A stretch of DNA of 64,000 bases. Origin: Roseobacter sp. MED193 (GTDB lineage Bacteria > Pseudomonadota > Alphaproteobacteria > Rhodobacterales > Rhodobacteraceae). Positions 26,656-35,646 of this stretch are shown piece after piece. The number at the start of each line of letters is the position of its first letter. Position 1 is the stretch's first letter. The notes under the pieces were generated by a model, which saw only the letters and a program-made list of their open reading frames with translations, had not been told where the DNA came from and searched no databases. The stretch covers positions 3,970,219 through 4,034,218 of the forward strand of contig NZ_CH902583.1 of NCBI RefSeq assembly GCF_000152965.1. The letters are read 5' to 3'. The translations under genes were made by a program, and so were the position numbers.

Positions 26656-27366
26656 TTACCAGGTGCCGCCAACTTCCCACTTTTCGATCAGCGTGTTCAG
26701 GCTGCCGTCTTCCTTCATCGAGGTGATGGCCGCGTCGAACTTGGCGCGCATCTCGTCGTCGCTTTCGCGGAAGGCCATGCCGATACCACCGCCCAGGGGC
26801 ACATCGTCGCCAACAAAGATCAGGTCTGAGGCTTCGACTTCGGGCTCTAGGTAGTCTTTGTCCGCGATGACTGCATCGGCTTCGCCCGCGCGCACAGCGG
26901 CCAGAGTTTCATCTGGGGTGGGGTATTCCACCAGGGTCGCGCCGGTGTCGACAACATGGTTGGCCTGGATGGTCGCTGTCTGGGCTGCAATGACGCCGCC
27001 AGTCAGGTCCACATCAGCCGACAGGGCGGCATAAGCGGAAGGCGACGGCGGGGTGTAGCCCTGGGTGAAGTCAACAACTTCTTCGCGCTCTTCGGTGATC
27101 GACATGCCAGCGATGATGGCGTCGTAGTTGCCGGAGACCAGGTTGGGGATGATCGAATCCCAGTCATTTGTGACCCATTCACAGGTCAGCTCGGCGCGTT
27201 TGCACAGTTCATCGCCCAGCTCGCGCTCAAACCCATCCACTTCGCCGTTGTCGTTTAGGAAGTTATAGGGAGGGTAAGCGCCCTCAGTGCCGAGACGCAC
27301 AGTGTCAGCCAGGCCCATGCCTGCGGTTAGCGCCAGGGCGGCGGTGGTCAGAATAAGTGATTTCAT
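26656..27366 (-). CDS. Periplasmic amino acid/amine-binding protein (SBP family 3)
   Basis: 236 residues from the ATG at 27366 with GGGAG upstream. The signal peptide is MKSLILTTAALALTAGMGLA. The mature protein has the family 3 pattern: VRLGTEGAYPPYNFLNDNGE, VDGFERELGDELCKR, DAIIAGMSITEEREEVVDFT and AGEADAVIADKDYL. The ligand pocket resembles binders of basic or polar amino acids. It is transcribed between the ATPase and permease genes. Confidence 0.92.
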   Translation of the reverse strand: MKSLILTTAALALTAGMGLADTVRLGTEGAYPPYNFLNDNGEVDGFERELGDELCKRAELTCEWVTNDWDSIIPNLVSGNYDAIIAGMSITEEREEVVDFTQGYTPPSPSAYAALSADVDLTGGVIAAQTATIQANHVVDTGATLVEYPTPDETLAAVRAGEADAVIADKDYLEPEVEASDLIFVGDDVPLGGGIGMAFRESDDEMRAKFDAAITSMKEDGSLNTLIEKWEVGGTW

Positions 27367-27456
27367 TGTGATACTCCCAGTTTTTTTGGTCGATGATTGG
27401 TTTCTTATTTGTCTGATAAGGGCAGTGCCTGGCCCAGGCATCAGTTAATATGCAGG

Positions 27457-28245
27457 TTATACACTGGCGCGCAAATGGCGTGTCGGAGCCAGGAAATTTC
27501 GCAGGCGATCTGATTGCGTATTGCCAAAGACTTCGTCAGCGGTGCCCTGTTCTTCGACCAGCCCCTTGTGCAGAAAGACTACCCGGTGGGACACATCAGC
27601 AGCGAGATTCATGTCATGGGTCACAATCATCATTGTGCGGCCTTCTGCTGCGAGGTCTTTGATCACCTTAACAACCTCCTGCTCCAACTCTGGATCCAAG
27701 GCTGAGGTCGGCTCATCAAATAGCAGGGCTTCAGGCTCCATGCACAGGGCACGTGCAATTGCCGCGCGCTGTTGCTGGCCACCTGAAAGCTGCGCAGGAT
27801 AGGCGTCCCATTTGTCGGCGATCCCAACCTTGTCCAGATATTTGCGTGCAGCGGCTTCGACCTCTTCAGGATCACGCCCCAGGACCGTGATCGGGGCCTC
27901 CATCACATTTTGCAAAATGGTCATATGCGCCCAGAGATTGAACTGTTGGAACACCATGGACAAATTGGTTCGGATGCGCAGCACCTGATTGGCATCGCTG
28001 GGACGGCGATTAAGGCCGGTTCCGGTCCAGGTGATCGGCTCGCCTTTGAAACGGATTTCACCGTCCTGGCTGTTTTCCAGAAGATTGCAGCATCGTAAAA
28101 GGGTGGATTTCCCGGACCCTGAGGACCCAATGAGAGAGACAACATCCCCTCGTTGGGCGGTGATATTGACACCTTTGATAACTTCCAACTCTCCATAAGA
28201 TTTATGCAGATTGCGGATCTCGAGAACAGGTGTCGGTATGGTCAA
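27457..28245 (-). CDS. Polar amino acid-type ABC transporter ATP-binding protein (HisP/GlnQ-like)
   Basis: 262 residues. Walker A is SLIGSSGSGKSTLLRC, the signature LSGGQQQRAAIARAL, Walker B ALLFDEPTSALDPE, and the switch histidine follows in TMMIVTHDMNLAADVS. The only early start in frame is a TTG at 28245 with a weak ribosome site, so the N-terminus is uncertain. It is the first gene of the eight-gene transporter/catabolic run. Confidence 0.92.
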   Translation of the reverse strand: MTIPTPVLEIRNLHKSYGELEVIKGVNITAQRGDVVSLIGSSGSGKSTLLRCCNLLENSQDGEIRFKGEPITWTGTGLNRRPSDANQVLRIRTNLSMVFQQFNLWAHMTILQNVMEAPITVLGRDPEEVEAAARKYLDKVGIADKWDAYPAQLSGGQQQRAAIARALCMEPEALLFDEPTSALDPELEQEVVKVIKDLAAEGRTMMIVTHDMNLAADVSHRVVFLHKGLVEEQGTADEVFGNTQSDRLRNFLAPTRHLRASV

Positions 28246-28353
28246 AACGATTTCGCCCAGTTGTATAAAACTGGCTCTTATTGGACCGAAAAAATGTCTG
28301 AATGCAATGTTAAAACCGGGAAGTATTGGCGATTACTATGCGGAATGGAGGAG

Positions 28354-28382
28354 TAGGCCGCCAAAACGGGCAGGGCGGCCTA
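28354..28382 (-). other. Hairpin overlapping the stop codon of the PhnD-like gene
   Basis: TAGGCCGCC/GGCGGCCTA forms a 9-base stem beginning in the TAG stop. There is no T-run on the minus strand, so it may be a weak terminator or an mRNA-end stabiliser. Confidence 0.45.
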
Positions 28383-29147
28383 GCTGCGCGCTTTGATCTT
28401 AAGCTCCGTCAGAACTGGCCCCGGAGGGGTTGGCACTGCTAGATAGGCGCTGGTGGGGATATGCAAGAACCCTTTGAGCCGCAGCGTGGCGCGGCTTGCT
28501 TCATCCAAGGAGGCGATGGCGGCTTTGACAGCGATAAACAGGGCTGTTGGGTCCTGGGTCAGGGCGGTGATAAAGGGCAGTCCGGGAGTTTGGTCTGTGA
28601 CATCGATAACGGAGAGTTCATCCGCAAAATCATCATAGTCCTGCATCATCTCCCAAGACAAAAGGTCCAGAGCCGCAAAATCGGCGCGCCCCTCGGCAAC
28701 TGCTAGAGCAGAGTTGCGATGGCTGCCGCTTTCGATCAGGCTACCTGGAAGAATGTTGCGATCCTGCAGATGGATAAGCGCCGCAGCCCAGCCGGATTGC
28801 GATAGGGCGTCGTTATAGGCAAATCGGGCCCGGTCAAATTGTTCCAGTCGCATGGCAGGATCAGTTTTTTTGGCGACAAAGACGCTGCGATAATACCCCG
28901 GCTGGCAATCTGGGAGGCCATAGTCCGGGGTGCCGACCAGCTCAACCTCGCCATAGAGTCGGGTGCGGAACGGGCAGCCACAGGTCTGTGCCAAAATCAG
29001 CTCTGGCGAAGTCCAGGCCTGCCAGGGATCAATTTCGCGGCTCAGGGCCTCAGGTCCTTGATCGAGGTTTTTGCGAATGGCTGACCACAGCTGATCATTT
29101 GCAGCGGCGGTTTCTGGCCTGTCATACATGCCAAGATATGCGATCAT
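28380..29147 (-). CDS. PhnD-like substrate-binding-fold protein without signal peptide
   Basis: 255 residues. It begins directly with the first strand of the domain (MIAYLGMYDRPETAAAND). Family-like stretches are LILAQTCGCPFRTRL, PGYYRSVFVAKKTDPAMRLE, AYNDALSQSGWAAALIHLQ and SHRNSALAVAEGRADFAALD, as in phosphonate/thiamine-type periplasmic binding proteins. No leader or lipobox is present, so it should be cytosolic. Its start overlaps the TerB gene upstream (ATGA), and no transporter genes adjoin it on that side. Function unknown. Confidence 0.75.
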   Translation of the reverse strand: MIAYLGMYDRPETAAANDQLWSAIRKNLDQGPEALSREIDPWQAWTSPELILAQTCGCPFRTRLYGEVELVGTPDYGLPDCQPGYYRSVFVAKKTDPAMRLEQFDRARFAYNDALSQSGWAAALIHLQDRNILPGSLIESGSHRNSALAVAEGRADFAALDLLSWEMMQDYDDFADELSVIDVTDQTPGLPFITALTQDPTALFIAVKAAIASLDEASRATLRLKGFLHIPTSAYLAVPTPPGPVLTELKIKARS

Positions 29148-29584
29148 ATAGTGGCCTCCACACGTTTGCGGGCCTTGGCACTGTCCACATCATTCACGCC
29201 CAACAGATTTGCGGTGAGCCGCATCAAAGCGTCTTCGCTATCATCGCGGTGCCCATCGGCCAGCACCACCTGCCACAGGGCTTCGACAACGCCTATGCGA
29301 TCTTCAAAGGCAACGGCGTCTTTGATGGCGCGGGTAAAGCGCACGGTATCCGGGGCCTCGGCCTCCATGGCTTCGGCCTGTTCACGCAGAATGATCGCGC
29401 CCCCAGTATCCTGACCGTAGCGGGTGCAGATGATGCGATCTATCCGATCCTTTTCCACTTCGGAATAGTTGTGATCAGATCGCGCAATCCGGACCAATAA
29501 TGCGATAAGCGCCAGGCGGGCACCCTCATCCGTCAAAGGTTCCGGTGCCGGAGCCAAGAGACGGTTCAGCAATTCTTTAAACAT
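29144..29584 (-). CDS. TerB-family protein (second of pair)
   Basis: 146 residues from the ATG at 29584. It shows the TerB helical pattern: LALIALLVRIARSDHNYSEV with acidic residues in the helix-turn, EKDRIDRIICTRYG, and a later WQVVLADGHRDDSEDALMRL. TerB domains bind divalent metal and occur in tellurite-resistance and stress modules. No other ter genes are visible. It overlaps the first TerB gene by one base and the PhnD-like gene by four. Confidence 0.82.
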   Translation of the reverse strand: MFKELLNRLLAPAPEPLTDEGARLALIALLVRIARSDHNYSEVEKDRIDRIICTRYGQDTGGAIILREQAEAMEAEAPDTVRFTRAIKDAVAFEDRIGVVEALWQVVLADGHRDDSEDALMRLTANLLGVNDVDSAKARKRVEATI

Positions 29585-30045
29585 CAATCTTCCTTTAGGC
29601 TCGCCGCGAGCTTAGCCTTGGCCTTGGCGCGAGAAGCCTCATTGTCCGCAAAGGATAACCCCATGGCTTTATAGGCCTCTTCGAGAATGCGCACTTCGCC
29701 CTCATGTTCATTTTGGTCCGCTAGGACAACTTCCCATAGCGCGTCCAATGCGGCCAGACGTTCATCCAGACCGGTGGTTTCACGGATCAAGCGGCCAAAG
29801 GTGTCTGTTTCCGGTGCGGCGGAATGCAGTTTCTCGCAGGTGGCACGAACCTTAGCGGCCTCAAGCGCGTCGTGCTGGTAGAGACGTGACAAGATCCGGT
29901 CAATCAGGCTGATCTCTTCCAGCTTATACTCGCGATCCGATTTGGCCACGCGCACCAGCAGAGCGCCCAGTGCCAATTCGGCATCTGGATCAGGAAGTGC
30001 CGGGGGATCGGTGGGCCGAAAGGCCTGAAAAAAATTCTTGAGCAT
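29584..30045 (-). CDS. TerB-family protein (first of pair)
   Basis: 153 residues from the ATG at 30045, chosen because MLKNFFQAF aligns with the MFKELLNRL start of its neighbour. A GTG at 30096 would add 17 residues. The core reads LALGALLVRVAKSDREYKLE, ISLIDRILSRLYQHD and LWEVVLADQNEHEGEVRILE. It is a diverged paralogue of the next gene, suggesting an old tandem duplication. Opens the three-gene overlapping cassette. Confidence 0.82.
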   Translation of the reverse strand: MLKNFFQAFRPTDPPALPDPDAELALGALLVRVAKSDREYKLEEISLIDRILSRLYQHDALEAAKVRATCEKLHSAAPETDTFGRLIRETTGLDERLAALDALWEVVLADQNEHEGEVRILEEAYKAMGLSFADNEASRAKAKAKLAASLKED

Positions 30046-30203
30046 TCCGGGGATACTCCGTGGATCTAAGGGCCTGAAAAGGCGATTGAATTTCACATGG
30101 TCAAATTTTGCAACCCTGGGGTGGGTCGCGGTATCTGACCCGAGAACCTGACCAATCAGTGCCTGACAGCAAAACCAATTTCTGTCGCCAGGATATTCTA
30201 TTG

Positions 30204-30500
30204 CTATTCGCTATCGTAGCCTTCGACGATTTCCATGTCACCGGTCGACACCGGGTCGCGCAACGCCTTGGCATCTTGATATGCAACGCTATCATAACAG
30301 GATTTGGCGGTCGCGAAATCCTTGAATTCGATTACCACGGTGCGGGCGCGCATTTTGCCCTCGCGCACTTCTTTGCCACCGCCACGCACCAAAAAGCGTG
30401 CGCCATATTCGGCAAAGGGCGCTGCATTGGCGGCGACATATTCTTTGTAGCGGTCCATGTCTTCGACATCGACATGCGCAACCCAATAGCCTTTTGGCAT
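30204..30500 (-). CDS. DUF1330-family protein
   Basis: 98 residues. The ATG at 30500 is eight bases from GGGAG; a GTG six bases earlier would be too close. The compact ferredoxin-like (dimeric alpha-beta barrel) pattern is clear: GYWVAHVDVEDMDRYKEYV, APFAEYGARFLVRGG and RTVVIEFKDFATAKSCYDS, YQDAKALRD. The family is widespread and of unknown function. It stands alone. Confidence 0.88.
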   Translation of the reverse strand: MPKGYWVAHVDVEDMDRYKEYVAANAAPFAEYGARFLVRGGGKEVREGKMRARTVVIEFKDFATAKSCYDSVAYQDAKALRDPVSTGDMEIVEGYDSE

Positions 30501-30636
30501 CTTCACAACTCCCTCATGTACTTTGTCACAAGCTGATACAGAACCAACGCAAAGACAATGGTGAGCTGTCAGCCATTTTCCCCCTAAGCGGGTGATGCTG
30601 TCGCAAGTTATCAGAAAAATGCAGGACCAGGCTACG

Positions 30637-30662
30637 AAAAACGCCCGCTCAAGGGCGGGCGC
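30637..30662 (-). terminator. Terminator of valS
   Basis: On the minus strand a CGCCCGC/GCGGGCG stem is followed by GTTTTTCG. It lies 32 bases past the valS stop. Confidence 0.85.
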
Positions 30663-30693
30663 TTTCCAATAATTTTATTGAATATTCAGTCGT

Positions 30694-33600
30694 TTAACCG
30701 ATTTCTTTTAGGCGCGACAAAGCGTCTTTCAGCTTAGCTTCCTCTTCTTCGCGTAGGGAGAGGTTCTCGCGGGCCTCGGCCACCACCTCATCCGGGGCTG
30801 ATGCGACAAATTTGGGGTTCTTCAGCCGACCGCGCAGCCCGCCCAGTTCCTTGGCCAGCTTGCCGAGGTTCTTCTCCAGCCGGGCCTTTTCTGCCTCCAC
30901 GTCGATGATATCGGCCAGCGGCAGGCCAAAGCTGGCACCAGGCGCGGCAACAGAGGCGCAGCCCTTAGGGAAGCTATCCACCTGATCCAGGCTCACCACG
31001 CGGGCGAGCTTCTTGATCATACCCTCGTTGGCCTCCCAGGCGGCGCGGGCGGCATCGTCGAACTGGGTGACAATCATTGGGATTTTGGAGCCCGCAGGCA
31101 CGTTCATCTGGGCGCGGGCCGAACGGATGTTTTCGATCACGGTGATGACCCAGGTCATTTCCGAATCCGCCGCCTCGTTGACCAGCTCTGGGCCATAGGT
31201 CGGCCAGTCCTGATGTACCAGCATAGTGTCGCGCTTGGCGGTCTTGCCCCAAAGCTCTTCGGTGATGAAGGGCATGATGGGGTGCAACAGCACCATGCAC
31301 TGATCCAGCACCCAGCCCAGGGTCTGGCGGGTCTCATTGATCACTGCCTCATCCTCGGAGCCAAACAGCGGTTTGCTGAGTTCGATATACCAGTCACAGA
31401 CTTTGCCCCAGACAAAGGCATAAAGCGACAGCGCCGCATCGTTGAAACGGTAAGCCTCAAGCGCGGCATCCACCTCAACCCGGACCTTGGCGGTCTCGCC
31501 AATGATCCACTGGTTTACCGCCGCCTTAGCCTCGGGGCAGCTGTAGCCGGGCTGGGTCTCGTCATAGACATTGTTGAAATTGGCAAAGTTCACTGCATTC
31601 CACAGTTTGGTGCCAAAGTTGCGGTAGCCGGCAATGCGCTGCATATCCAGTTTCAGCACACCACCAAGGGAGGCCATGGCCGCATTGGTAAAGCGCAGCG
31701 CATCGGCGCCGTATTCGTCAATGATTTCCAGCGGATCCACCACGTTGCCGGTGGATTTGGACATCTTCTTGCCCTTGGCGTCACGCACCAGCCCATGCAG
31801 GTAGACGGTGTCAAACGGGATGCGCTGCTCGACGGGGAGGTCCTGATCCAGAACCGCCAGCTGCATCATCATCATGCGCGCCACCCAGAAGAACAGGATG
31901 TCCTGACCGGTGACCAGCGTCGAGGTCGGGAAATACTTCGAGGTCTCCTCGCTCCACTCGGGCCAGCCCAGGGTGCCAATCGGCCAAAGGCCAGAGGAGA
32001 ACCAGGTGTCGAGGACGTCGGGGTCGCGCATTAGGTGCGCGTAGGCTTGGCCTTCCCACCAGAACTCATTGCTCTCGTCTTTGAAATCAGCAAAGCTATC
32101 ACCAGCTTCTAGTTCTGTGTAACCGCCTAATCCCAGGTGAAATTTGTTGTAGTACTCATCAGCTTTCTTACATACTTCATGGAAGTCAGCCCCACAGAAG
32201 GCGACGACTTCGCTGTAATCAAGTGAGGACGGCGAAAGAGGGGCCCCGGATTCATCAACTGCAACTTTTGGCCCGTACCAAACCGGGATCTGATGGCCCC
32301 ACCACAGCTGGCGCGAGATGCACCAGGGCTCGATGTTTTCCAGCCAGTGGTAGTAGGTCTTCTCGCCGCTTTCGGGCAGGATCTTGACGGTGCCGTCTTT
32401 CACAGCCTCCAGCGCCGGGCCAACAACCTTTTCGGCGTCGACAAACCACTGGTCGGTCAGCATCGGCTCGATCACCACTTTGGAGCGGTCGCCAAAGGGC
32501 TGCATGATTGGCTTGGCTTCAACATAGGGCACGGACTCGGAGACCTCGGTCTCGTTGCCCTCGTCGTCTTTGACCTTTTTGGTCTCGGTGATCATCACCG
32601 CCAGACCCTCGGCGGTGATATCGGCAACCACGCGTTTCCGTGCTTCAAACCGGTCTAACCCGCGGTATTCTTCCGGCACCAGGTTCATCGCGGCGATGCT
32701 GGCCTCGGTGAACTCCGCCTCGCCATTGGCAATCGCCTGCGCGGTGGTGGCTTCCTCGACATAGGGTGCGCCATCGGCGCGCATATTGGCCTTGGTGTCC
32801 ATCAGGTTGTACATCGGAATGCCGCCGCGCTTGGCAACCTGATAGTCGTTGAAATCATGCGCGCCAGTGATCTTCACCGCGCCAGAGCCAAAGTCCTTAT
32901 CCGGGTATTCATCGGTGATGATCGGGATCAGACGGCGCTGCGCCTTGGGACCGACCGGAATTTCACAAAGCATGCCGACGATGGGCGCGTAACGTTCGTC
33001 CGAGGGGTGCACCGCAACCGCGCCGTCACCGAGCATGGTTTCAGGACGGGTGGTGGCGATGGAGATGTAATCGCGCTCTTCTTCCAGCGTGACATTCCCA
33101 TCTTCATCTTTCTCGATGTAAGTATAGGTCGCGCCGCCCGCGAGGGGGTATTTGAAGTGCCACATATGGCCGGGGGTCTCGATATTCTCGACTTCCAGGT
33201 CCGAGATCGCAGTTTCAAAATGCGGGTCCCAGTTGACCAAGCGTTTGCCCCGATAGATCAGCCCCTTGTTGTACATCTCCACAAAGACCTTGATCACGGC
33301 GTCGTGGAAATTGGGCGAGTTTTCGTGGCCGGTGCGGGTGTCACCATGGGCGCCGGCCATGGTAAAGGCGGTGCGGTCAAAATCGCACGACGCGCCCAGG
33401 CGCTTCAGCTGCTCGATGATGGTGCCGCCGGACTGTTCTTTCCATTCCCAGATCTTGGCGAGGAAATCAGGGCGGCTAAAGTCTGTACGCTTCTTGCCCT
33501 CCTTGGCCAGTTCCCGCTCTACCACCATCTGGGTTGCGATGCCTGCGTGATCGGTGCCGGGCTGCCAAAGGGTGTCAAAGCCCTGCATGCGCTTCCAGCG

Positions 33601-33801
33601 GATCAGGATATCCTGCAGGGTGTTGTTAAAGGCATGGCCCATATGCAAGACGCCGGTGACGTTGGGGGGCGGGATCATGATGCAATAGGTCGAGGCTTCT
33701 GGCTTGGCATTGGCGCCTGCTTTAAAGCAGCCGGCCTCTTCCCAGGCTTTGTATAGGCGGCTTTCAGCTTCGGCCGCGTCGAATGTCTTGTCCAGTGCCA
33801 T
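30694..33801 (-). CDS. valS: Valyl-tRNA synthetase
   Basis: 1035 residues, longer than E. coli ValS (951). Class I landmarks: the HIGH-type motif [15 protein letters not shown] (about residue 45), editing-domain stretch [23 protein letters not shown] motif in [14 protein letters not shown] (about residue 677) and the C-terminal coiled coil ([14 protein letters not shown]). It charges tRNA-Val. Residues about 526-584 (nt 32050-32225) form an extra Tyr/Phe/Trp-rich segment between IPVWYGP and [11 protein letters not shown]. By my hand count that DNA is 43-48% G+C against about 65% elsewhere in the gene. Confidence 0.97.
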   Translation of the reverse strand: MALDKTFDAAEAESRLYKAWEEAGCFKAGANAKPEASTYCIMIPPPNVTGVLHMGHAFNNTLQDILIRWKRMQGFDTLWQPGTDHAGIATQMVVERELAKEGKKRTDFSRPDFLAKIWEWKEQSGGTIIEQLKRLGASCDFDRTAFTMAGAHGDTRTGHENSPNFHDAVIKVFVEMYNKGLIYRGKRLVNWDPHFETAISDLEVENIETPGHMWHFKYPLAGGATYTYIEKDEDGNVTLEEERDYISIATTRPETMLGDGAVAVHPSDERYAPIVGMLCEIPVGPKAQRRLIPIITDEYPDKDFGSGAVKITGAHDFNDYQVAKRGGIPMYNLMDTKANMRADGAPYVEEATTAQAIANGEAEFTEASIAAMNLVPEEYRGLDRFEARKRVVADITAEGLAVMITETKKVKDDEGNETEVSESVPYVEAKPIMQPFGDRSKVVIEPMLTDQWFVDAEKVVGPALEAVKDGTVKILPESGEKTYYHWLENIEPWCISRQLWWGHQIPVWYGPKVAVDESGAPLSPSSLDYSEVVAFCGADFHEVCKKADEYYNKFHLGLGGYTELEAGDSFADFKDESNEFWWEGQAYAHLMRDPDVLDTWFSSGLWPIGTLGWPEWSEETSKYFPTSTLVTGQDILFFWVARMMMMQLAVLDQDLPVEQRIPFDTVYLHGLVRDAKGKKMSKSTGNVVDPLEIIDEYGADALRFTNAAMASLGGVLKLDMQRIAGYRNFGTKLWNAVNFANFNNVYDETQPGYSCPEAKAAVNQWIIGETAKVRVEVDAALEAYRFNDAALSLYAFVWGKVCDWYIELSKPLFGSEDEAVINETRQTLGWVLDQCMVLLHPIMPFITEELWGKTAKRDTMLVHQDWPTYGPELVNEAADSEMTWVITVIENIRSARAQMNVPAGSKIPMIVTQFDDAARAAWEANEGMIKKLARVVSLDQVDSFPKGCASVAAPGASFGLPLADIIDVEAEKARLEKNLGKLAKELGGLRGRLKNPKFVASAPDEVVAEARENLSLREEEEAKLKDALSRLKEIG

Positions 33802-33905
33802 GAGGGTCGTCCTGCGTCGGTTGAATTCGGAGTTGTCGCATCCAATAACGAATGGGGGCGCAAAGGGGAAGCCATCGCTGGGCCTGCAGGTGAAAAGGCC
33901 GGGGG

Positions 33906-34340
33906 CTAGGGGCTGCGATCCAGCTTGGTGGCCAGATGAATCAGACTCTCAGAAGAGCGCACGCCGCGTGCCTCGCCAATGCGGTCAATGGTTTGATCCA
34001 GCTCCGCAGTGCTCTGGGCCACCACCTGGGCCAGCAGGTCAAACCGCCCGGAGGTGGTATGCACCACCTCGACCCCCGACAGGCTGCGTAGCCGAGACAG
34101 CACATCAGGACCCGAGCGCGGCTCGATCGAGATCAGCACCGTTGCCTGCAGCGGCGGGCGCGTCGCGGCAGATGCGCGCAGAGTATAGCCCTCAATCACG
34201 CCGGTGTTTTCCAGCCTTTCAATACGGGCCTGAACGGTGGTGCGGGCCAACCCAAGGGTGCGGGCCAGATCTGCTACGGGTCGGCGGGCGTTATCCCGCA
34301 AGAGGGTCAAAAGCTGCTGATCTACTTCGTCTGTTTTCAT
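33906..34340 (-). CDS. Lrp/AsnC-family transcriptional regulator
   Basis: 144 residues. The N-terminal winged helix is [40 protein letters not shown], and a RAM ligand-binding domain follows ([20 protein letters not shown]). It is divergent from the PLP decarboxylase gene with 92 bases between starts, so it probably controls that gene and itself in response to an amino acid. Confidence 0.93.
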   Translation of the reverse strand: MKTDEVDQQLLTLLRDNARRPVADLARTLGLARTTVQARIERLENTGVIEGYTLRASAATRPPLQATVLISIEPRSGPDVLSRLRSLSGVEVVHTTSGRFDLLAQVVAQSTAELDQTIDRIGEARGVRSSESLIHLATKLDRSP

Positions 34341-34432
34341 ATTATTGCCTACAAAGTGCCGAAGTTTTTCGTCACTCTAGTCGAAATGACTGGCGATATC
34401 GACGCTAAAACGCCGGAAAATGGGTAAAACAC

Positions 34433-35599
34433 ATGAGGCTTTTACCGATGCAGCAAATCCCACCGCTTTGGCTTGATCCTGAAACGCACCTGGCGCGGCA
34501 CAACCCGGATCATCCGATCTTGTATTTTTCTCCGCGGGTGCTGCATCAGGTGGCAGAGCGGTTTCAGGCGGGTTTTGATGGTCTTGTGACCTATGCGGTG
34601 AAGGCCAACCCCCATCAGGCAGTTCTGTCCAACCTCGTGGCTGCAGGAATTTCCGCCTTCGATGTTGCCTCTCCGGCGGAGATGGCAGCTGTACGTCTGG
34701 CCAGCCCCGATGCGGTGATGCATTACAACAACCCGGTGCGTTCCATGGCCGAAGTCGACGCAGGGATTGCCCATGATGTGGCGAGTTGGTCTGTGGATGA
34801 GTGCTCTGAGCTGGACAAGCTGGTGGAGGTGCCCCGTGACAAAGAGATTGCTGTGCGCTTTGCTCTGCCGGTAGAGGGCGCGGCCTATGATTTTGGCAGC
34901 AAGTTTGGCGCGGCGCCGCAGGAGGCTATCGCTTTGCTCAAACGGGTGGAAGCAGAGGGCTGGACGCCCGCCCTCTGTTTTCACCCTGGCACGCAGTGTG
35001 AAGACCCCAGGGCCTGGGTTGAATACATTCATGCGGCCAAGCGCATTGTCGATGCTGCGCAGGTACCAATTGCCCGGCTGAATGTCGGCGGCGGCTTTGC
35101 CGCAAATCGCGATGGGGTGGCACCGGATCTGGAGCGGGTCTTTGCTGCGATCCAGGAGGCAGTGGTCGCAGCCTTTGGCGCCGACCATCCGCAGCTGATC
35201 TGCGAACCAGGCCGGGCGATGGTGTCGGAGAGCTTTACCCTGGCAGCGCGCATCAAAGGCATGCGCAAGGGGGGCGAGATGGTGTTCCTAAACGACGGCA
35301 TTTATGGCGGGTTGGTTGATATTCGCGATATGGGGCTGCCAGGGCGAGTCGAGGTGGTCGGCGCTGATGGTCGACATCGGGAGGCAGGGCGCAGCCCGCG
35401 TGTGGTCTTTGGCCCCACCTGTGACAGCCTGGACCGTTTGCCAGATGGTTTGCCGCTACCGGACGACACCCAGGCTGGCGATTATGTCCTGTTTCCTGGG
35501 TTGGGTGCCTATTCTTCCGCCATGAGTACGCAGTTCAACGGCTATGGGCTTTCTGACGTGGCGACGGTCATAGAGCTCTCTGGACAAGCGCGCGCGTGA
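34433..35599 (+). CDS. Ornithine/lysine-type PLP decarboxylase (alanine-racemase fold, type III)
   Basis: 388 residues. The PLP lysine lies in LVTYAVKANPHQAVLSNL (Lys57). Other signatures are the glycine motif RLNVGGGFAA, ICEPGRAMVSES, and the active-site cysteine in VVFGPTCDSLDRL. This group makes putrescine or cadaverine. The N-terminus could start at 34433 or at the ATG at 34448. Nearest regulator is the divergent Lrp gene. Together with the Puu-like locus 6 kb away this gives a polyamine theme to the region. Confidence 0.9.
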   Translation: MRLLPMQQIPPLWLDPETHLARHNPDHPILYFSPRVLHQVAERFQAGFDGLVTYAVKANPHQAVLSNLVAAGISAFDVASPAEMAAVRLASPDAVMHYNNPVRSMAEVDAGIAHDVASWSVDECSELDKLVEVPRDKEIAVRFALPVEGAAYDFGSKFGAAPQEAIALLKRVEAEGWTPALCFHPGTQCEDPRAWVEYIHAAKRIVDAAQVPIARLNVGGGFAANRDGVAPDLERVFAAIQEAVVAAFGADHPQLICEPGRAMVSESFTLAARIKGMRKGGEMVFLNDGIYGGLVDIRDMGLPGRVEVVGADGRHREAGRSPRVVFGPTCDSLDRLPDGLPLPDDTQAGDYVLFPGLGAYSSAMSTQFNGYGLSDVATVIELSGQARA

Positions 35600-35646
35600 G
35601 GCTAAGGTCCCCCTAAAGCACCAGCCAGCGCGAACAGGGGGCGAGC

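Noticed and set aside
28380-30045. Tellurite-resistance operon
   Set aside because: Only TerB-like domains occur; terA, terC, terD, terE and terZ are not seen.
31213-32034. 273-codon plus-strand frame
   Set aside because: Antisense shadow of valS; no motif or ribosome site.
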